This document shows positions 1 to 6,610 of a stretch of 13,184 nt of DNA, in pieces. Under the pieces are notes generated by a model. That model worked only from the letters and a program-made list of their open reading frames with translations, was not told where the DNA came from and made no database searches. Location of the stretch: contig JASBSH010000322.1 in NCBI GenBank assembly GCA_030149025.1, forward strand, positions 1-13,184, read 5' to 3'. Position 1 is the first letter of the stretch, and each line of letters opens with the position of its first letter. Source of the DNA: Actinomycetales bacterium (GTDB lineage Bacteria; Actinomycetota; Actinomycetes; Actinomycetales; BWSM-131). Both the position numbers and the translations under genes were made by a program.

Positions 1-736
1 ACAGCACGTTCGTGGTGTCGATCTGGATGAACTCCTGGTGCGGGTGCTTGCGCCCACCCTGCGGCGGCACGGAAGCGGTCGTGCCCTCCAGGATCTTCAG
101 CAGCGCCTGCTGCACACCCTCACCGGAGACGTCGCGGGTGATCGACGGGTTCTCGCTCTTGCGGGCGATCTTGTCGACCTCGTCGATGTAGATGATCCCG
201 GTCTCGGCCTTCTTGACGTCATAGTCCGCGGCCTGGATCAGCTTGAGCAGGATGTTCTCGACGTCCTCACCGACGTAGCCGGCCTCGGTCAGCGCCGTGG
301 CGTCCGCGATCGCGAACGGCACGTTCAGCATCTTCGCGAGCGTCTGCGCCAGATATGTCTTGCCGCAGCCGGTCGGCCCGATCAGCAGGATGTTGGACTT
401 GGCGATCTCGACCGGGTCGTCGCCCTTCTTGGCGGGCTCACCGGCCTGGATGCGCTTGTAGTGGTTGTAGACCGCTACGGACAGAGCCTTCTTCGCCGGT
501 TCCTGCCCGATGATGTACTGCTCGAGGAAGTCGAAGATCTCCCGGGGCTTGGGCAGGTCGACCAGACCGAGCTCGCTGGCCTCGGCGAGCTCCTCCTCGA
601 TGATCTCGTTGCACAGGTCGATGCACTCGTCGCAGATGTACACGCCGGGGCCGGCGATGAGCTTCTTGACCTGCTTCTGGCTCTTCCCGCAGAACGAGCA
701 CTTGAGCAGGTCGGCGCCGTCTCCGATGCGAGCCAC
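1..736 (-). CDS. clpX: ATP-dependent Clp protease ATP-binding subunit ClpX (N-terminal 245 codons; 3' end outside window)
   Basis: ClpX is the hexameric AAA+ unfoldase that feeds substrates to the ClpP1P2 peptidase in the cytoplasm. The translation begins MARIGDGADLLKCSFCGKSQ. It shows the N-terminal zinc-binding domain (Cys13, Cys16, Cys35, Cys38), Walker A GPTGCGKT near residues 119-126, the GYVGEDVE pore loop near 150-157 and Walker B IYIDEVDK near 181-188. The GTG start at 736-734 is chosen because MARIGD is the usual actinobacterial N-terminus and GGAGG lies about 11 nt upstream. The reading frame is still open at the left edge; a typical ClpX is about 420-430 residues, so roughly 40% is missing. 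It follows clpP2 on the same strand after a 129-nt gap that contains a strong stem-loop. No defect is seen in the visible part. Confidence 0.97.
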   Translation of the reverse strand, partial: MARIGDGADLLKCSFCGKSQKQVKKLIAGPGVYICDECIDLCNEIIEEELAEASELGLVDLPKPREIFDFLEQYIIGQEPAKKALSVAVYNHYKRIQAGEPAKKGDDPVEIAKSNILLIGPTGCGKTYLAQTLAKMLNVPFAIADATALTEAGYVGEDVENILLKLIQAADYDVKKAETGIIYIDEVDKIARKSENPSITRDVSGEGVQQALLKILEGTTASVPPQGGRKHPHQEFIQIDTTNVL

Positions 737-788
737 GAACGAGTTCCTTCCTCCCGGGTCCGCGTGACCGCGAACCTTGAGACCCATT

Positions 789-852
789 GGACACCACCGG
801 GGGCGCGCTGTCAGCGGGTGGGGTGTTCTTCGGCGCGTCCCCCGGCGTGTCC
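789..852 (-). other. Stem-loop between clpP2 and clpX
   Basis: Arms GGACAC (789-794) and GTGTCC (847-852) pair. After a small internal loop they are extended by five G-C pairs and then by CGCGC/GCGCG, leaving a loop of about 24 nt. There is no T-tract, so this is not a classical intrinsic terminator. It could reduce read-through from clpP into clpX, or mark a processing site. The pairing is seen in the sequence; the function is inferred. Confidence 0.4.
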
Positions 853-865
853 TCCTGGTCGGTTG

Positions 866-1567
866 TCAGCGACCGGCGACCGGCACTGCCTCGACGGGAG
901 CCTTGCGGCTCTCCAGCACCTGGTCGACCAGGCCGTACTCCAGCGCCTGCTGCGCGGTCAGGATCTTGTCGCGCTCGATGTCCTGCCGCACCTGGGCGAC
1001 GTCGACGTTCGTGTGCTTCGCGATCGTCTCCTCCAGCCAGGTGCGCATGCGCAGCGCCTCGGCGGCGTGGATCTCGATGTCGGACGCCTGACCGTAGTCG
1101 CCGCCGGGCATGGCGGGCTGGTGGATGAGCACCCGGGCGTTCGGCAGGGCGAGGCGCTTACCGGGCGTACCCGCCGCGAGCAGCACCGCCGCGGCCGACG
1201 CCGCCTGCCCGAGGCAGACGGTCTGCACGTGGCAGCGGATGTACTGCATCGTGTCGTAGATCGCCGTCAGCGCCGTGAAGGAGCCGCCCGGAGAGTTGAT
1301 GTACATGATGATGTCGCGGTCCGGGTCCTGGCTCTCGAGAACCAGCAGCTGGGCCATGATGTCGTCGGCGGAGGCGTCGTCCACCTGCACGCCGAGGAAG
1401 ATGATCCGGTCCTCAAACAGCTTGGTGTACGGGTCCTGCCGTTTGAAGCCGTAGGCCGTCCGCTCCTCGAACTGCGGCAGGATGTAGCGGCTGGACGGCG
1501 CGGGCACCGAAAGCCCCGAAGGGCCTGCCGCAGTGCCCACCTGGGTGTTGCGCGGGTCGATGTGCAC
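866..1567 (-). CDS. clpP2: ATP-dependent Clp protease proteolytic subunit ClpP2
   Basis: This 233-residue protein is a ClpP serine peptidase subunit that stacks with ClpP1 into the mixed 14-mer chamber found in actinobacteria. The triad is present: Ser124 in GQAASAAAVLL, His149 in NARVLIHQP and Asp200 in ERDK. INSPGGSFTALTAIYDTMQYI (from residue 90) is the usual ClpP core, and YGLVDQVLESR ends the fold near residue 221. The first ~35 residues are a propeptide-like extension. The GTG start at 1567 has AAGGAG 8 nt upstream. The gene follows clpP1 by only 23 nt, so the two are almost certainly co-transcribed. The ClpP2 label rests on gene order and on the AASAAA form of the nucleophile segment, where the ClpP1 copy has AASMGQ. 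Confidence 0.96.
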   Translation of the reverse strand: MHIDPRNTQVGTAAGPSGLSVPAPSSRYILPQFEERTAYGFKRQDPYTKLFEDRIIFLGVQVDDASADDIMAQLLVLESQDPDRDIIMYINSPGGSFTALTAIYDTMQYIRCHVQTVCLGQAASAAAVLLAAGTPGKRLALPNARVLIHQPAMPGGDYGQASDIEIHAAEALRMRTWLEETIAKHTNVDVAQVRQDIERDKILTAQQALEYGLVDQVLESRKAPVEAVPVAGR

Positions 1568-1590
1568 GTTGTTGCTCCTTGGCAGTTGTC

Positions 1591-2232
1591 TCAGCTGTTG
1601 TCAGTGCCACCGGCACCGCGAACGTCGGCGGACTTCGCCTCGACGTGGTCGATGAACCCGTACTCCAGCGCCTGCTGGGCGTCGAACCAGCGGTCGCGGT
1701 CGGCGTCCTTGGTGATCTGCTCGACGCTCTGGCCGGTCTGCTCTGCGGTCAGCTCGGTGAGGGTCTTCTTCATGTCGCCGATCAGCTGCGCCTGGATACG
1801 GATGTCGCTCACGGTGCCGCCGAAGCCACCGGACGGCTGGTGCATCATGATCCGCGCGTGCGGGGTGGCGTAGCGCTTGCCCTTCGCGCCGGACGACAGC
1901 AGGAACTGGCCCATCGACGCCGCCAGGCCAACGGCGACAGTCGCCACGTCAGGCTTGACCCACTGTATGGTGTCGTAGATGGCCATCCCGGCGGTCACCG
2001 AGCCGCCCGGGGAGTTGATGTACAGCCAGATGTCCTTGTCGGGGTCCTCGGCAGCCAGCAGCAGCATCTGCGCGCAGATGGCGTTGGCGTTGCTGTCCCG
2101 GACCTCCGACCCCAGCCAGATGATCCGGTCGCGAAGCAGCCGTTGGTAGATGTGGTCGTCCAGGCCCGTACCAGGGGTGTCTCGCATCATCGGTGCAGTG
2201 CTCGGGCTCATACCGGGGATCTGCTCGCCCAC
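1591..2232 (-). CDS. clpP1: ATP-dependent Clp protease proteolytic subunit ClpP1
   Basis: This is the partner subunit of ClpP2, 213 residues from the chosen start. The triad is Ser106 (GLAASMGQFLL), His131 (RIMMHQPSGG) and Asp180 (DADRDRWF). The motif INSPGGSVTAGMAIYDTIQ lies at about 72-90. The frame stays open upstream to 2382, but the extra residues are Arg/Gly-rich and unlike ClpP. GTG at 2232-2230 is preferred because GGAG sits 8 nt upstream; an ATG at 2211 (MSPSTAP) is the alternative. It is the first gene of clpP1-clpP2-(clpX) and is separated from tig by 365 nt carrying a ClgR-like operator and a -10 box, so it probably has its own stress-responsive promoter. No anomaly in the coding sequence. 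Confidence 0.96.
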   Translation of the reverse strand: MGEQIPGMSPSTAPMMRDTPGTGLDDHIYQRLLRDRIIWLGSEVRDSNANAICAQMLLLAAEDPDKDIWLYINSPGGSVTAGMAIYDTIQWVKPDVATVAVGLAASMGQFLLSSGAKGKRYATPHARIMMHQPSGGFGGTVSDIRIQAQLIGDMKKTLTELTAEQTGQSVEQITKDADRDRWFDAQQALEYGFIDHVEAKSADVRGAGGTDNS

Positions 2233-2308
2233 GCTTATCGCTCCGTCCTCCTCGTGCGTGGCGCCCCGAGCCGGCCTCCTCGCCGGCCCGCAACGCCTCT
2301 CGTGATCG

Positions 2309-2314
2309 ACCCTA
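2309..2314 (-). promoter_or_regulatory. Candidate -10 box of the clpP1P2 promoter
   Basis: On the minus strand TAGGGT fits the actinobacterial TAnnnT -10 pattern. It would start RNA near 2302, about 70 nt before the clpP1 GTG. No good -35 hexamer is seen at 16-18 nt, which suits an activator-dependent promoter with the ClgR-like box upstream. Inference from pattern only. Confidence 0.35.
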
Positions 2315-2353
2315 ACGCGGGGGCCTGACGGTCCACTCCCGCGGCGGGCCTCT

Positions 2354-2370
2354 GTTCGCTGTTGGCGCAC
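2354..2370 (-). promoter_or_regulatory. ClgR-like operator upstream of clpP1
   Basis: GTTCGCTGTTGGCGCAC is a near-palindrome (GTTCGC-N5-GCGCAC, five of six positions complementary). It fits the core CGC-N5-GCG known for ClgR, the activator of clp genes in Corynebacterium, Streptomyces and Mycobacterium. Its centre lies about 60 bp upstream of the start of transcription predicted from the TAGGGT box, a normal position for an activator. The match is seen; ClgR binding is inferred. Confidence 0.55.
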
Positions 2371-2391
2371 TACACCCCGCACCCAGGCGCG

Positions 2392-2449
2392 TGATCATGA
2401 AATCCCCGTTCAGGGCGCGGGTCGCCGTTGAACCGGGATTTCATGATCA
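2392..2449. repeat. 21-bp inverted repeat (stem-loop) in the tig-clpP1 gap
   Basis: The left arm at 2392-2412 (TGATCATGAAATCCCCGTTC plus A) and the right arm at 2429-2449 are complementary at 20 of 21 positions around a 16-nt G/C-rich loop. The structure is symmetric, so it would fold in RNA from either strand. It could be a terminator for tig, which reads into it, although there is no T-tract. It could also be a dispersed intergenic repeat or a protein-binding palindrome. Only the symmetry is certain. Confidence 0.7.
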
Positions 2450-2563
2450 TCACCAAGGGAATCGGAGGTGTGGACGACGACACGCACGTGCGTGCGCAGA
2501 CGAACGTGGGGCGGCCCTCACCGTCGCCGGTGAAGACCGCCCCCCGACGCCGGATCAGGGACC

Positions 2564-2596
2564 GATCAAAGTCGGATCAAAGTCGGATCAAAGTCG
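2564..2596. repeat. Three exact 11-bp tandem repeats abutting the tig stop codon
   Basis: GATCAAAGTCG occurs three times head to tail. The array ends one base before the tig TGA (plus-strand tca 2598-2600), so it forms the first 3' untranslated bases of the tig transcript. No function is known to me. It looks like a slippage-generated array whose copy number could vary between strains. Confidence 0.85.
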
Positions 2597-2597
2597 G

Positions 2598-4076
2598 TCA
2601 GAGACGGATCGACGTGGGGTCGCCCGGCGACGGGGTCTCCCCCTCGCCGTCCGGCTCCTCGGCGGAGTCGGCGCTGTCGGCCGAGTCGCCGCTGTCGGCC
2701 GAGTCGCCGCTGTCGCCCGAGTCGGCGCTGTCACCGCTGTCCGCGCTCTCTGCCGACTCAGCCGACTCGACGTCCTCGAAGGCGCCCTCGGTCTCGTCCT
2801 CGTCGAAGCTCGGGACCAGTTCGTGGACATCGACCTCGTTGCCGGACGCGTCGGTCAGTCGCGCCTGTTCCAGCACCACGGCAAGGGCCTTGCGGCGGCG
2901 CACGTCACCCACAACGGCGGGGACCTGGCCGGCCTGGTCGACCATCTGGGCGAACGCGTTCGGGTCCATCCCGTACTGCGGCGCGGTCTGGACGAGGTAC
3001 TCGACCAGCTCGGCCTGGTTGACGCTGACCTCCTCGGAGTCGGCGACGGCGTCCAGCAGGAGCTGCGTGCGAACCTGCTTGCGGGTCTCCTCGGTGACCT
3101 CCGCGCGGTGCTCGTCGTCCTCCAAGCGGCCCTCGGCCTCCAGATGGCGGTGCACCTCGTCGTCCACGAGCCCCTGCGGGACGGGGACGTCAACGGCCTC
3201 GAGCAGGGCGTCGAGCACCTTGTTGCGGGCCTGGAGCCCGAGCTCGTACTTCTTCGCGCGCTCCGCGCTGCTGCGCAGGTCGGCCTTGAGCTCCTCCAGG
3301 GTGTCGAACTCACTGGCGAGCTGGGCGAAGTCGTCGTCCGCCTCGGGCAACTCCCGCTCCTTGACCGCCTGCACCGTCACGGTGATCTGGGCCTCCTGAC
3401 CGGCGTGCTCACCACCGGCGAGAGGGGCGTTGAACGTGGTGGTCTCGTCGGCGGACAGGCCGGTGAGCGCCTCGTCGAGACCCTCGAGCATGGTGTCGGA
3501 GCCGATCCGGTAGGACAGGCCCTTGGCGCTGTCGATCTCCTCGCCGTCGATCGCGGCGACCAGGTCGATGGACACGAAGTCGCCGTCGCCGGCGGGTCGG
3601 TCGACGCCCTGCAGGGTGCCGAACCGCTCGCGCAGCTGCTCGAGCCGCTCGTCGACGTCCTGGTCGGTGACCTCGACGTCGTCGATCTGGACGGCGAGCG
3701 TCGAGAAGTCCGGCAGCTCGAGGGTCGGCCGCACGTCGACCTCGACGGTGAACTTCAGGTCGCCGCCCGCGGCCGGGTCCGGGACCTCGGTGACGTCCAC
3801 CTGCGGCTGGCCGAGCGGCTGCAGGTCGTTCGCCTCGGCGGCCTGGCCGTAGAACCCCGGCAGCGCGTCGTTGATGGCCTCCTGGATCACCAGGGCGCGG
3901 CCGAACCGCTGGTCGATGATCCGCGGCGGAACCTTGCCCTTGCGGAACCCGGGGACCTGGACCTGGTTGGCGATGGTCTTGTAGGCCCGGTCCATGCTGG
4001 GCTTGAGCTCGTCGAACGGCACCTCGACGGTGAGCTTCACCCGGGTCGGGTTGAGGGTCTCGACGTCGCTCTTCAC
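2598..4076 (-). CDS. tig: Trigger factor, ribosome-associated chaperone / peptidyl-prolyl isomerase, with Ser/Asp-rich tail
   Basis: Trigger factor binds the ribosome at the exit tunnel and shields nascent chains. The 492 residues show the N-terminal ribosome-binding domain (about 1-115) with the signature GFRKGKVP at 43-50, an FKBP-type isomerase domain (about 155-245) and the helical chaperone domain (about 250-420). The body is of normal length. The last ~70 residues are an acidic extension in which residues 438-472 are built from Ser-Ala-Glu, Ala-Asp-Ser and Gly-Asp-Ser units. The GTG start has AGGAG 9 nt upstream. A weak TAGCAT -10-like box lies at 4204-4209 (minus strand) between tRNA-Pro and tig. 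The gene precedes clpP1 in the usual actinobacterial order, but the 365-nt gap suggests separate promoters. Confidence 0.97.
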   Translation of the reverse strand: MKSDVETLNPTRVKLTVEVPFDELKPSMDRAYKTIANQVQVPGFRKGKVPPRIIDQRFGRALVIQEAINDALPGFYGQAAEANDLQPLGQPQVDVTEVPDPAAGGDLKFTVEVDVRPTLELPDFSTLAVQIDDVEVTDQDVDERLEQLRERFGTLQGVDRPAGDGDFVSIDLVAAIDGEEIDSAKGLSYRIGSDTMLEGLDEALTGLSADETTTFNAPLAGGEHAGQEAQITVTVQAVKERELPEADDDFAQLASEFDTLEELKADLRSSAERAKKYELGLQARNKVLDALLEAVDVPVPQGLVDDEVHRHLEAEGRLEDDEHRAEVTEETRKQVRTQLLLDAVADSEEVSVNQAELVEYLVQTAPQYGMDPNAFAQMVDQAGQVPAVVGDVRRRKALAVVLEQARLTDASGNEVDVHELVPSFDEDETEGAFEDVESAESAESADSGDSADSGDSGDSADSGDSADSADSAEEPDGEGETPSPGDPTSIRL

Positions 4077-4219
4077 AGCGTGGGTCTCCTACGAATCGGG
4101 ATCTTTGAACGGGCTGGAGCACGAGGCGACGGTCCACGAGAGCGGCGTCACCCATGCCGGAAGTCGGCAGTCGCTCGCCAAACCGATCGACAACCAGCGG
4201 ACCATGCTAACGCTCCCAG

Positions 4220-4293
4220 TCGGGGTACCCGGATTTGAACCGGGGGCCTTCCGCTCCCAAAGCGGACGCGCTACCAAACTGCGCCACACCCCG
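4220..4293 (-). tRNA. tRNA-Pro (anticodon TGG)
   Basis: The minus strand folds into a cloverleaf: acceptor CGGGGTG/TACCCCG, D arm GCGC/GCGC, anticodon arm TCCGC-TTTGGGA-GCGGA with anticodon TGG, and T arm CCCGG-TTCAAAT-CCGGG. The discriminator base is A at 4220. CCA is not encoded. It lies about 140 nt upstream of tig on the same strand. Confidence 0.96.
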
Positions 4294-4420
4294 CCCCGGC
4301 TGCCTGCTGCGCAGGTGACCGGCACGAGAACAGGCTACTGCCCGCTCGACGCGCCGTGTCGCCGTCCCGCTCCGGCCGACCACTACGCTGTCCCCTGCTG
4401 GCCGGTCACCGACCGACCGC

Positions 4421-4491
4421 GCGGGTGTAGCTCAATGGCAGAGCCCCAGCCTTCCAAGCTGGTCATGCGGGTTCGATTCCCGTCACCCGCT
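4421..4491 (+). tRNA. tRNA-Gly (anticodon TCC)
   Basis: Cloverleaf: acceptor GCGGGTG/CACCCGC, D arm GCTC/GAGC, anticodon arm CCAGC-CTTCCAA-GCTGG with anticodon TCC, and T arm GCGGG-TTCGATT-CCCGT with one wobble pair. The discriminator is T4491 and an encoded CCA follows at 4492-4494. It is divergent from tRNA-Pro. Its 3' end borders the nuclease-like gene; no second copy of the tRNA 3' end, as an integrated element would leave, was seen in the window. Confidence 0.96.
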
Positions 4492-4603
4492 CCACGTGCT
4501 GACGGCTGGTACGCCCCTCTGTCCCGCTCAGCAGGGCGTCCGGGCGTGGCCGGTGACCAGCCGACTCGCCCCCCGCACACGACAACATCGGCGGCGGCGA
4601 CGC

Positions 4604-4609
4604 CATACT
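4604..4609 (+). promoter_or_regulatory. Candidate -10 box for a leaderless transcript of the nuclease-like gene
   Basis: CATACT ends 7 nt before the GTG start at 4617, so transcription would begin at or next to the start codon. An ACGACA hexamer at 4579-4584 is a weak -35 (19-nt spacer). The absence of a ribosome-binding site before the GTG agrees with leaderless translation, which is common in actinobacteria. Inference. Confidence 0.4.
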
Positions 4610-4616
4610 CGGCCCT

Positions 4617-5939
4617 GTGACCGGAACAACCCGTACCGAAACCGACGCCTCCCCGGCGCTGCCGTTCGATACCGTCGCCGTCCGCGAGCTGGTGCAGCGC
4701 TGGCGCGACGATCCCGGCGGCACGTTCCGCACGTGGTTCCTCTGGGAGGAGCGGGTGAAGAACTTCCGCTCCATCCGCCGGGGCATCGAGCAGGTCGCCT
4801 GGGAGATCGAGGAAGGCCGGTTCGGGACCGCCTACAAGGGCTCGTCGCTGGAGACGGTCGTGCACTCCATCGCCGAGCAGCGGCAGATGTTCAAGGGCGC
4901 CGACCACGCGTTCTTGTGGAAGCCGAAGCTGCGCATCCCGGACATCTATGAGGACTACAGCAACCAGCTGGCTTTCGGCCGGGCGCTGGAGACCTGCCGG
5001 TGCTGCACCACCGAGGCCCAGGTGCTGGCCGCGGTCCGCAGCCTCGCCGACCGAAAGATCAAGGGCCTGGGCCCTGCGGTCGCCAACGTCCTGTACTTCC
5101 TGCATCCCACCGTCATGCCGCCGTTCAACACCGCGATCGTCAAGGGCTTCAACGCTCTGACCGGCGCGAAGATCAAGCTGGGCAACTGGGAGCAGTACCT
5201 GCAGATGCGCGACGGCATCCTGCGCGTCAACGCCGAGTACCGGAACCTGCTGTCCAACGACCTCGGCGCCATCGGCGGATTGCTGTTCGACATCGGCAGC
5301 GGCCGCTACCCCGCCCCGCCCCTGCCCGGCGAGGACACCGCCGCCGCGCGCGCTGCCTGGCACGCCGAACTCGCCGCCGCCCGCCAGGACGCCAAGGCGG
5401 AGAAGGCGCGGGCCGCCGCCGAGGAGCAGGACGTCACGCACACCCAGGTGCAGGGCTGGCTGCGCGACCTCGGACTCGCGCTCGGCTTCGACGTGTGGAT
5501 CGCCAGCAACGACCGTAGCCGGCCATACGCCGGCGGGCGACTGGCGGACGGTTGCCTGAGCGCGCTGCCGGCCGCCGTGGCCGGTGGCCCGGCCGCGGAT
5601 GCGGTGGCGCTCATCGACGTGCTCTGGCTTGGCGGGGACAGCGGCCGGGTGGAGGCGGCGTTCGAGGTGGAGCACTCCACGTCGATCTACTCCGGCATCG
5701 TCCGGATGCTCGACCTGGCCCTGTCCGACGACGCGTCGCTGTGCGGCATGTACCTCGTCGCGCCGGACGCCCGGGAGGGCGAGGTGCGCGCGCAGCTGCA
5801 CCGCCCGGCGTTCAGCCGGGTCGCCGACCTAAAGGTGCGCTACCTGCCCTACGGCGACCTCGAGCGCAATCGTGAGGCGATCATGAGGTTCGGCCGCGGC
5901 CTGCACCCGGTCGAACAGCTCGCCCGCGACCTCGCCTGA
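4617..5939 (+). CDS. Putative DNA-acting protein: HhH/DNA-glycosylase-like module joined to a PD-(D/E)XK-like nuclease domain
   Basis: I do not recognise a named family for this 440-residue protein. Residues 147-176 read KIKGLGPAVANVLYFL...PFNTAIVK, which has the shape of the helix-hairpin-helix of DNA glycosylases followed by their catalytic segment, with Asn171 where active glycosylases carry Asp. An Ala/Glu/Lys-rich linker with coiled-coil character spans about 240-272. The C-terminal part has IDVLWL (333-338) and AFEVEHSTSIYSG (348-360). This resembles the D...ExK core of restriction-type nucleases, with Asp334, Glu350 and Glu352, where Glu replaces the usual Lys. A role in restriction, repair or phage defence is inferred. 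There is no adjacent methyltransferase or partner gene. GTG start, no ribosome-binding site, likely leaderless; it lies 122 nt after the tRNA-Gly CCA end. Coding reality is high, function is low confidence. Confidence 0.82.
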   Translation: MTGTTRTETDASPALPFDTVAVRELVQRWRDDPGGTFRTWFLWEERVKNFRSIRRGIEQVAWEIEEGRFGTAYKGSSLETVVHSIAEQRQMFKGADHAFLWKPKLRIPDIYEDYSNQLAFGRALETCRCCTTEAQVLAAVRSLADRKIKGLGPAVANVLYFLHPTVMPPFNTAIVKGFNALTGAKIKLGNWEQYLQMRDGILRVNAEYRNLLSNDLGAIGGLLFDIGSGRYPAPPLPGEDTAAARAAWHAELAAARQDAKAEKARAAAEEQDVTHTQVQGWLRDLGLALGFDVWIASNDRSRPYAGGRLADGCLSALPAAVAGGPAADAVALIDVLWLGGDSGRVEAAFEVEHSTSIYSGIVRMLDLALSDDASLCGMYLVAPDAREGEVRAQLHRPAFSRVADLKVRYLPYGDLERNREAIMRFGRGLHPVEQLARDLA

Positions 5940-6113
5940 CGCCGCCAGAACGCTCGCTGGTAGGCCTGCAACATGTGCACGAGCGACAGCACGCTTCCCG
6001 CCAGAAACGCTTCCGACCAGAAAGCAGGACGGCGAGCGGGACGCCCGGTGCGGACACGGCGGCGCCGAAGACCTCGACGTTCCGATGACGCCCGGAGGTT
6101 GGCGGGTGCCAAG

Positions 6114-6162
6114 CGCCGGACGCGGCCGGGGCGGCAAACCGTCCGGGGCACCGCCTCCGGCG
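6114..6162 (-). terminator. Possible structured terminator after the DksA/TraR-like gene
   Basis: CGCCGGA (6114-6120) pairs with TCCGGCG (6156-6162). A second hairpin, CCGG-GG-CGG-CAAA-CCG-T-CCGG, is nested inside at 6126-6146. It starts directly after the stop codon of the minus-strand gene. There is no T-tract. The rest of the 223-nt convergent gap (5940-6162) shows nothing I can support. Confidence 0.35.
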
Positions 6163-6531
6163 TCAGCGCCGTCGTGCTCCCGCGCACTCCACGCACTCCA
6201 CCGCCCACGGCAGGGCCTCGAGACGTGCCGGGGCGATCGGCCGACCGCAGCTGTCGCACGTGCCGTACGTACCGTCGTCCAGCTTCTGCTCGGCGCGCCG
6301 CACGTCCTCCAGCAGCCGCTGGAGCCGCCCGTATGCAGCCACCTGCGAGAGCCGCTCGACCGCGAGCGAGGTGCCGTCCCCGACCCGCTTGCCGAAGGAG
6401 ATGCCGCCGGCCTCCGCGGTCGGCGCCGACAGCTCCTCCATCTGGGCCCCCACGTCCGCAGCCTTGGCCTCCAAAGCCGCCCTGACGTCGTCCACGTCCA
6501 TCTCGGGGGCACCCGCCGTACCGTCCGCCAT
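6163..6531 (-). CDS. DksA/TraR-family C4 zinc-finger protein
   Basis: This 122-residue protein has an N-terminal helical hairpin (about 10-85) and a C-terminal four-cysteine finger: Cys92-Asp-Ser-Cys95 and Cys113-Val-Glu-Cys116, spaced as in DksA/TraR proteins. That family reaches into the RNA polymerase secondary channel and modulates initiation. Here the hairpin tip (around GDGTS, 51-55) lacks the DxxDxA motif needed for canonical DksA activity, as is usual in short actinobacterial members, so the exact role is open. The ATG at 6531 fits the family start; only a weak purine run precedes it. It is divergent from the GGDEF-EAL gene (79-nt gap) and convergent with the nuclease-like gene. Confidence 0.9.
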   Translation of the reverse strand: MADGTAGAPEMDVDDVRAALEAKAADVGAQMEELSAPTAEAGGISFGKRVGDGTSLAVERLSQVAAYGRLQRLLEDVRRAEQKLDDGTYGTCDSCGRPIAPARLEALPWAVECVECAGARRR

Positions 6532-6610
6532 CGCACAAGTCTCTCAAGGCAGCGGTGTGGCGTGCCGACCCTCCTACGGACAGCGATCAACGGCGACGAG
6601 GTGACGACGG

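Noticed and set aside
38..1873. Plus-strand open frame of 611 codons across the clp genes
   Set aside because: It is antisense to clpX, clpP2 and clpP1, whose protein families are certain; the product is low-complexity Leu/Asp/Val-rich sequence typical of shadow frames in GC-rich DNA.
2391..4238. Plus-strand open frame of 615 codons across tig
   Set aside because: Antisense shadow of trigger factor with no recognisable domain.
4421..4620. tRNA-Gly as an attachment site of a genomic island carrying the nuclease-like gene
   Set aside because: No second copy of the tRNA 3' end and no integrase gene were found in the window.
4383..5801. Minus-strand open frame of 472 codons opposite the nuclease-like gene
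   Set aside because: Low-complexity shadow that also runs through the tRNA-Gly gene; the plus-strand frame has the more protein-like composition.
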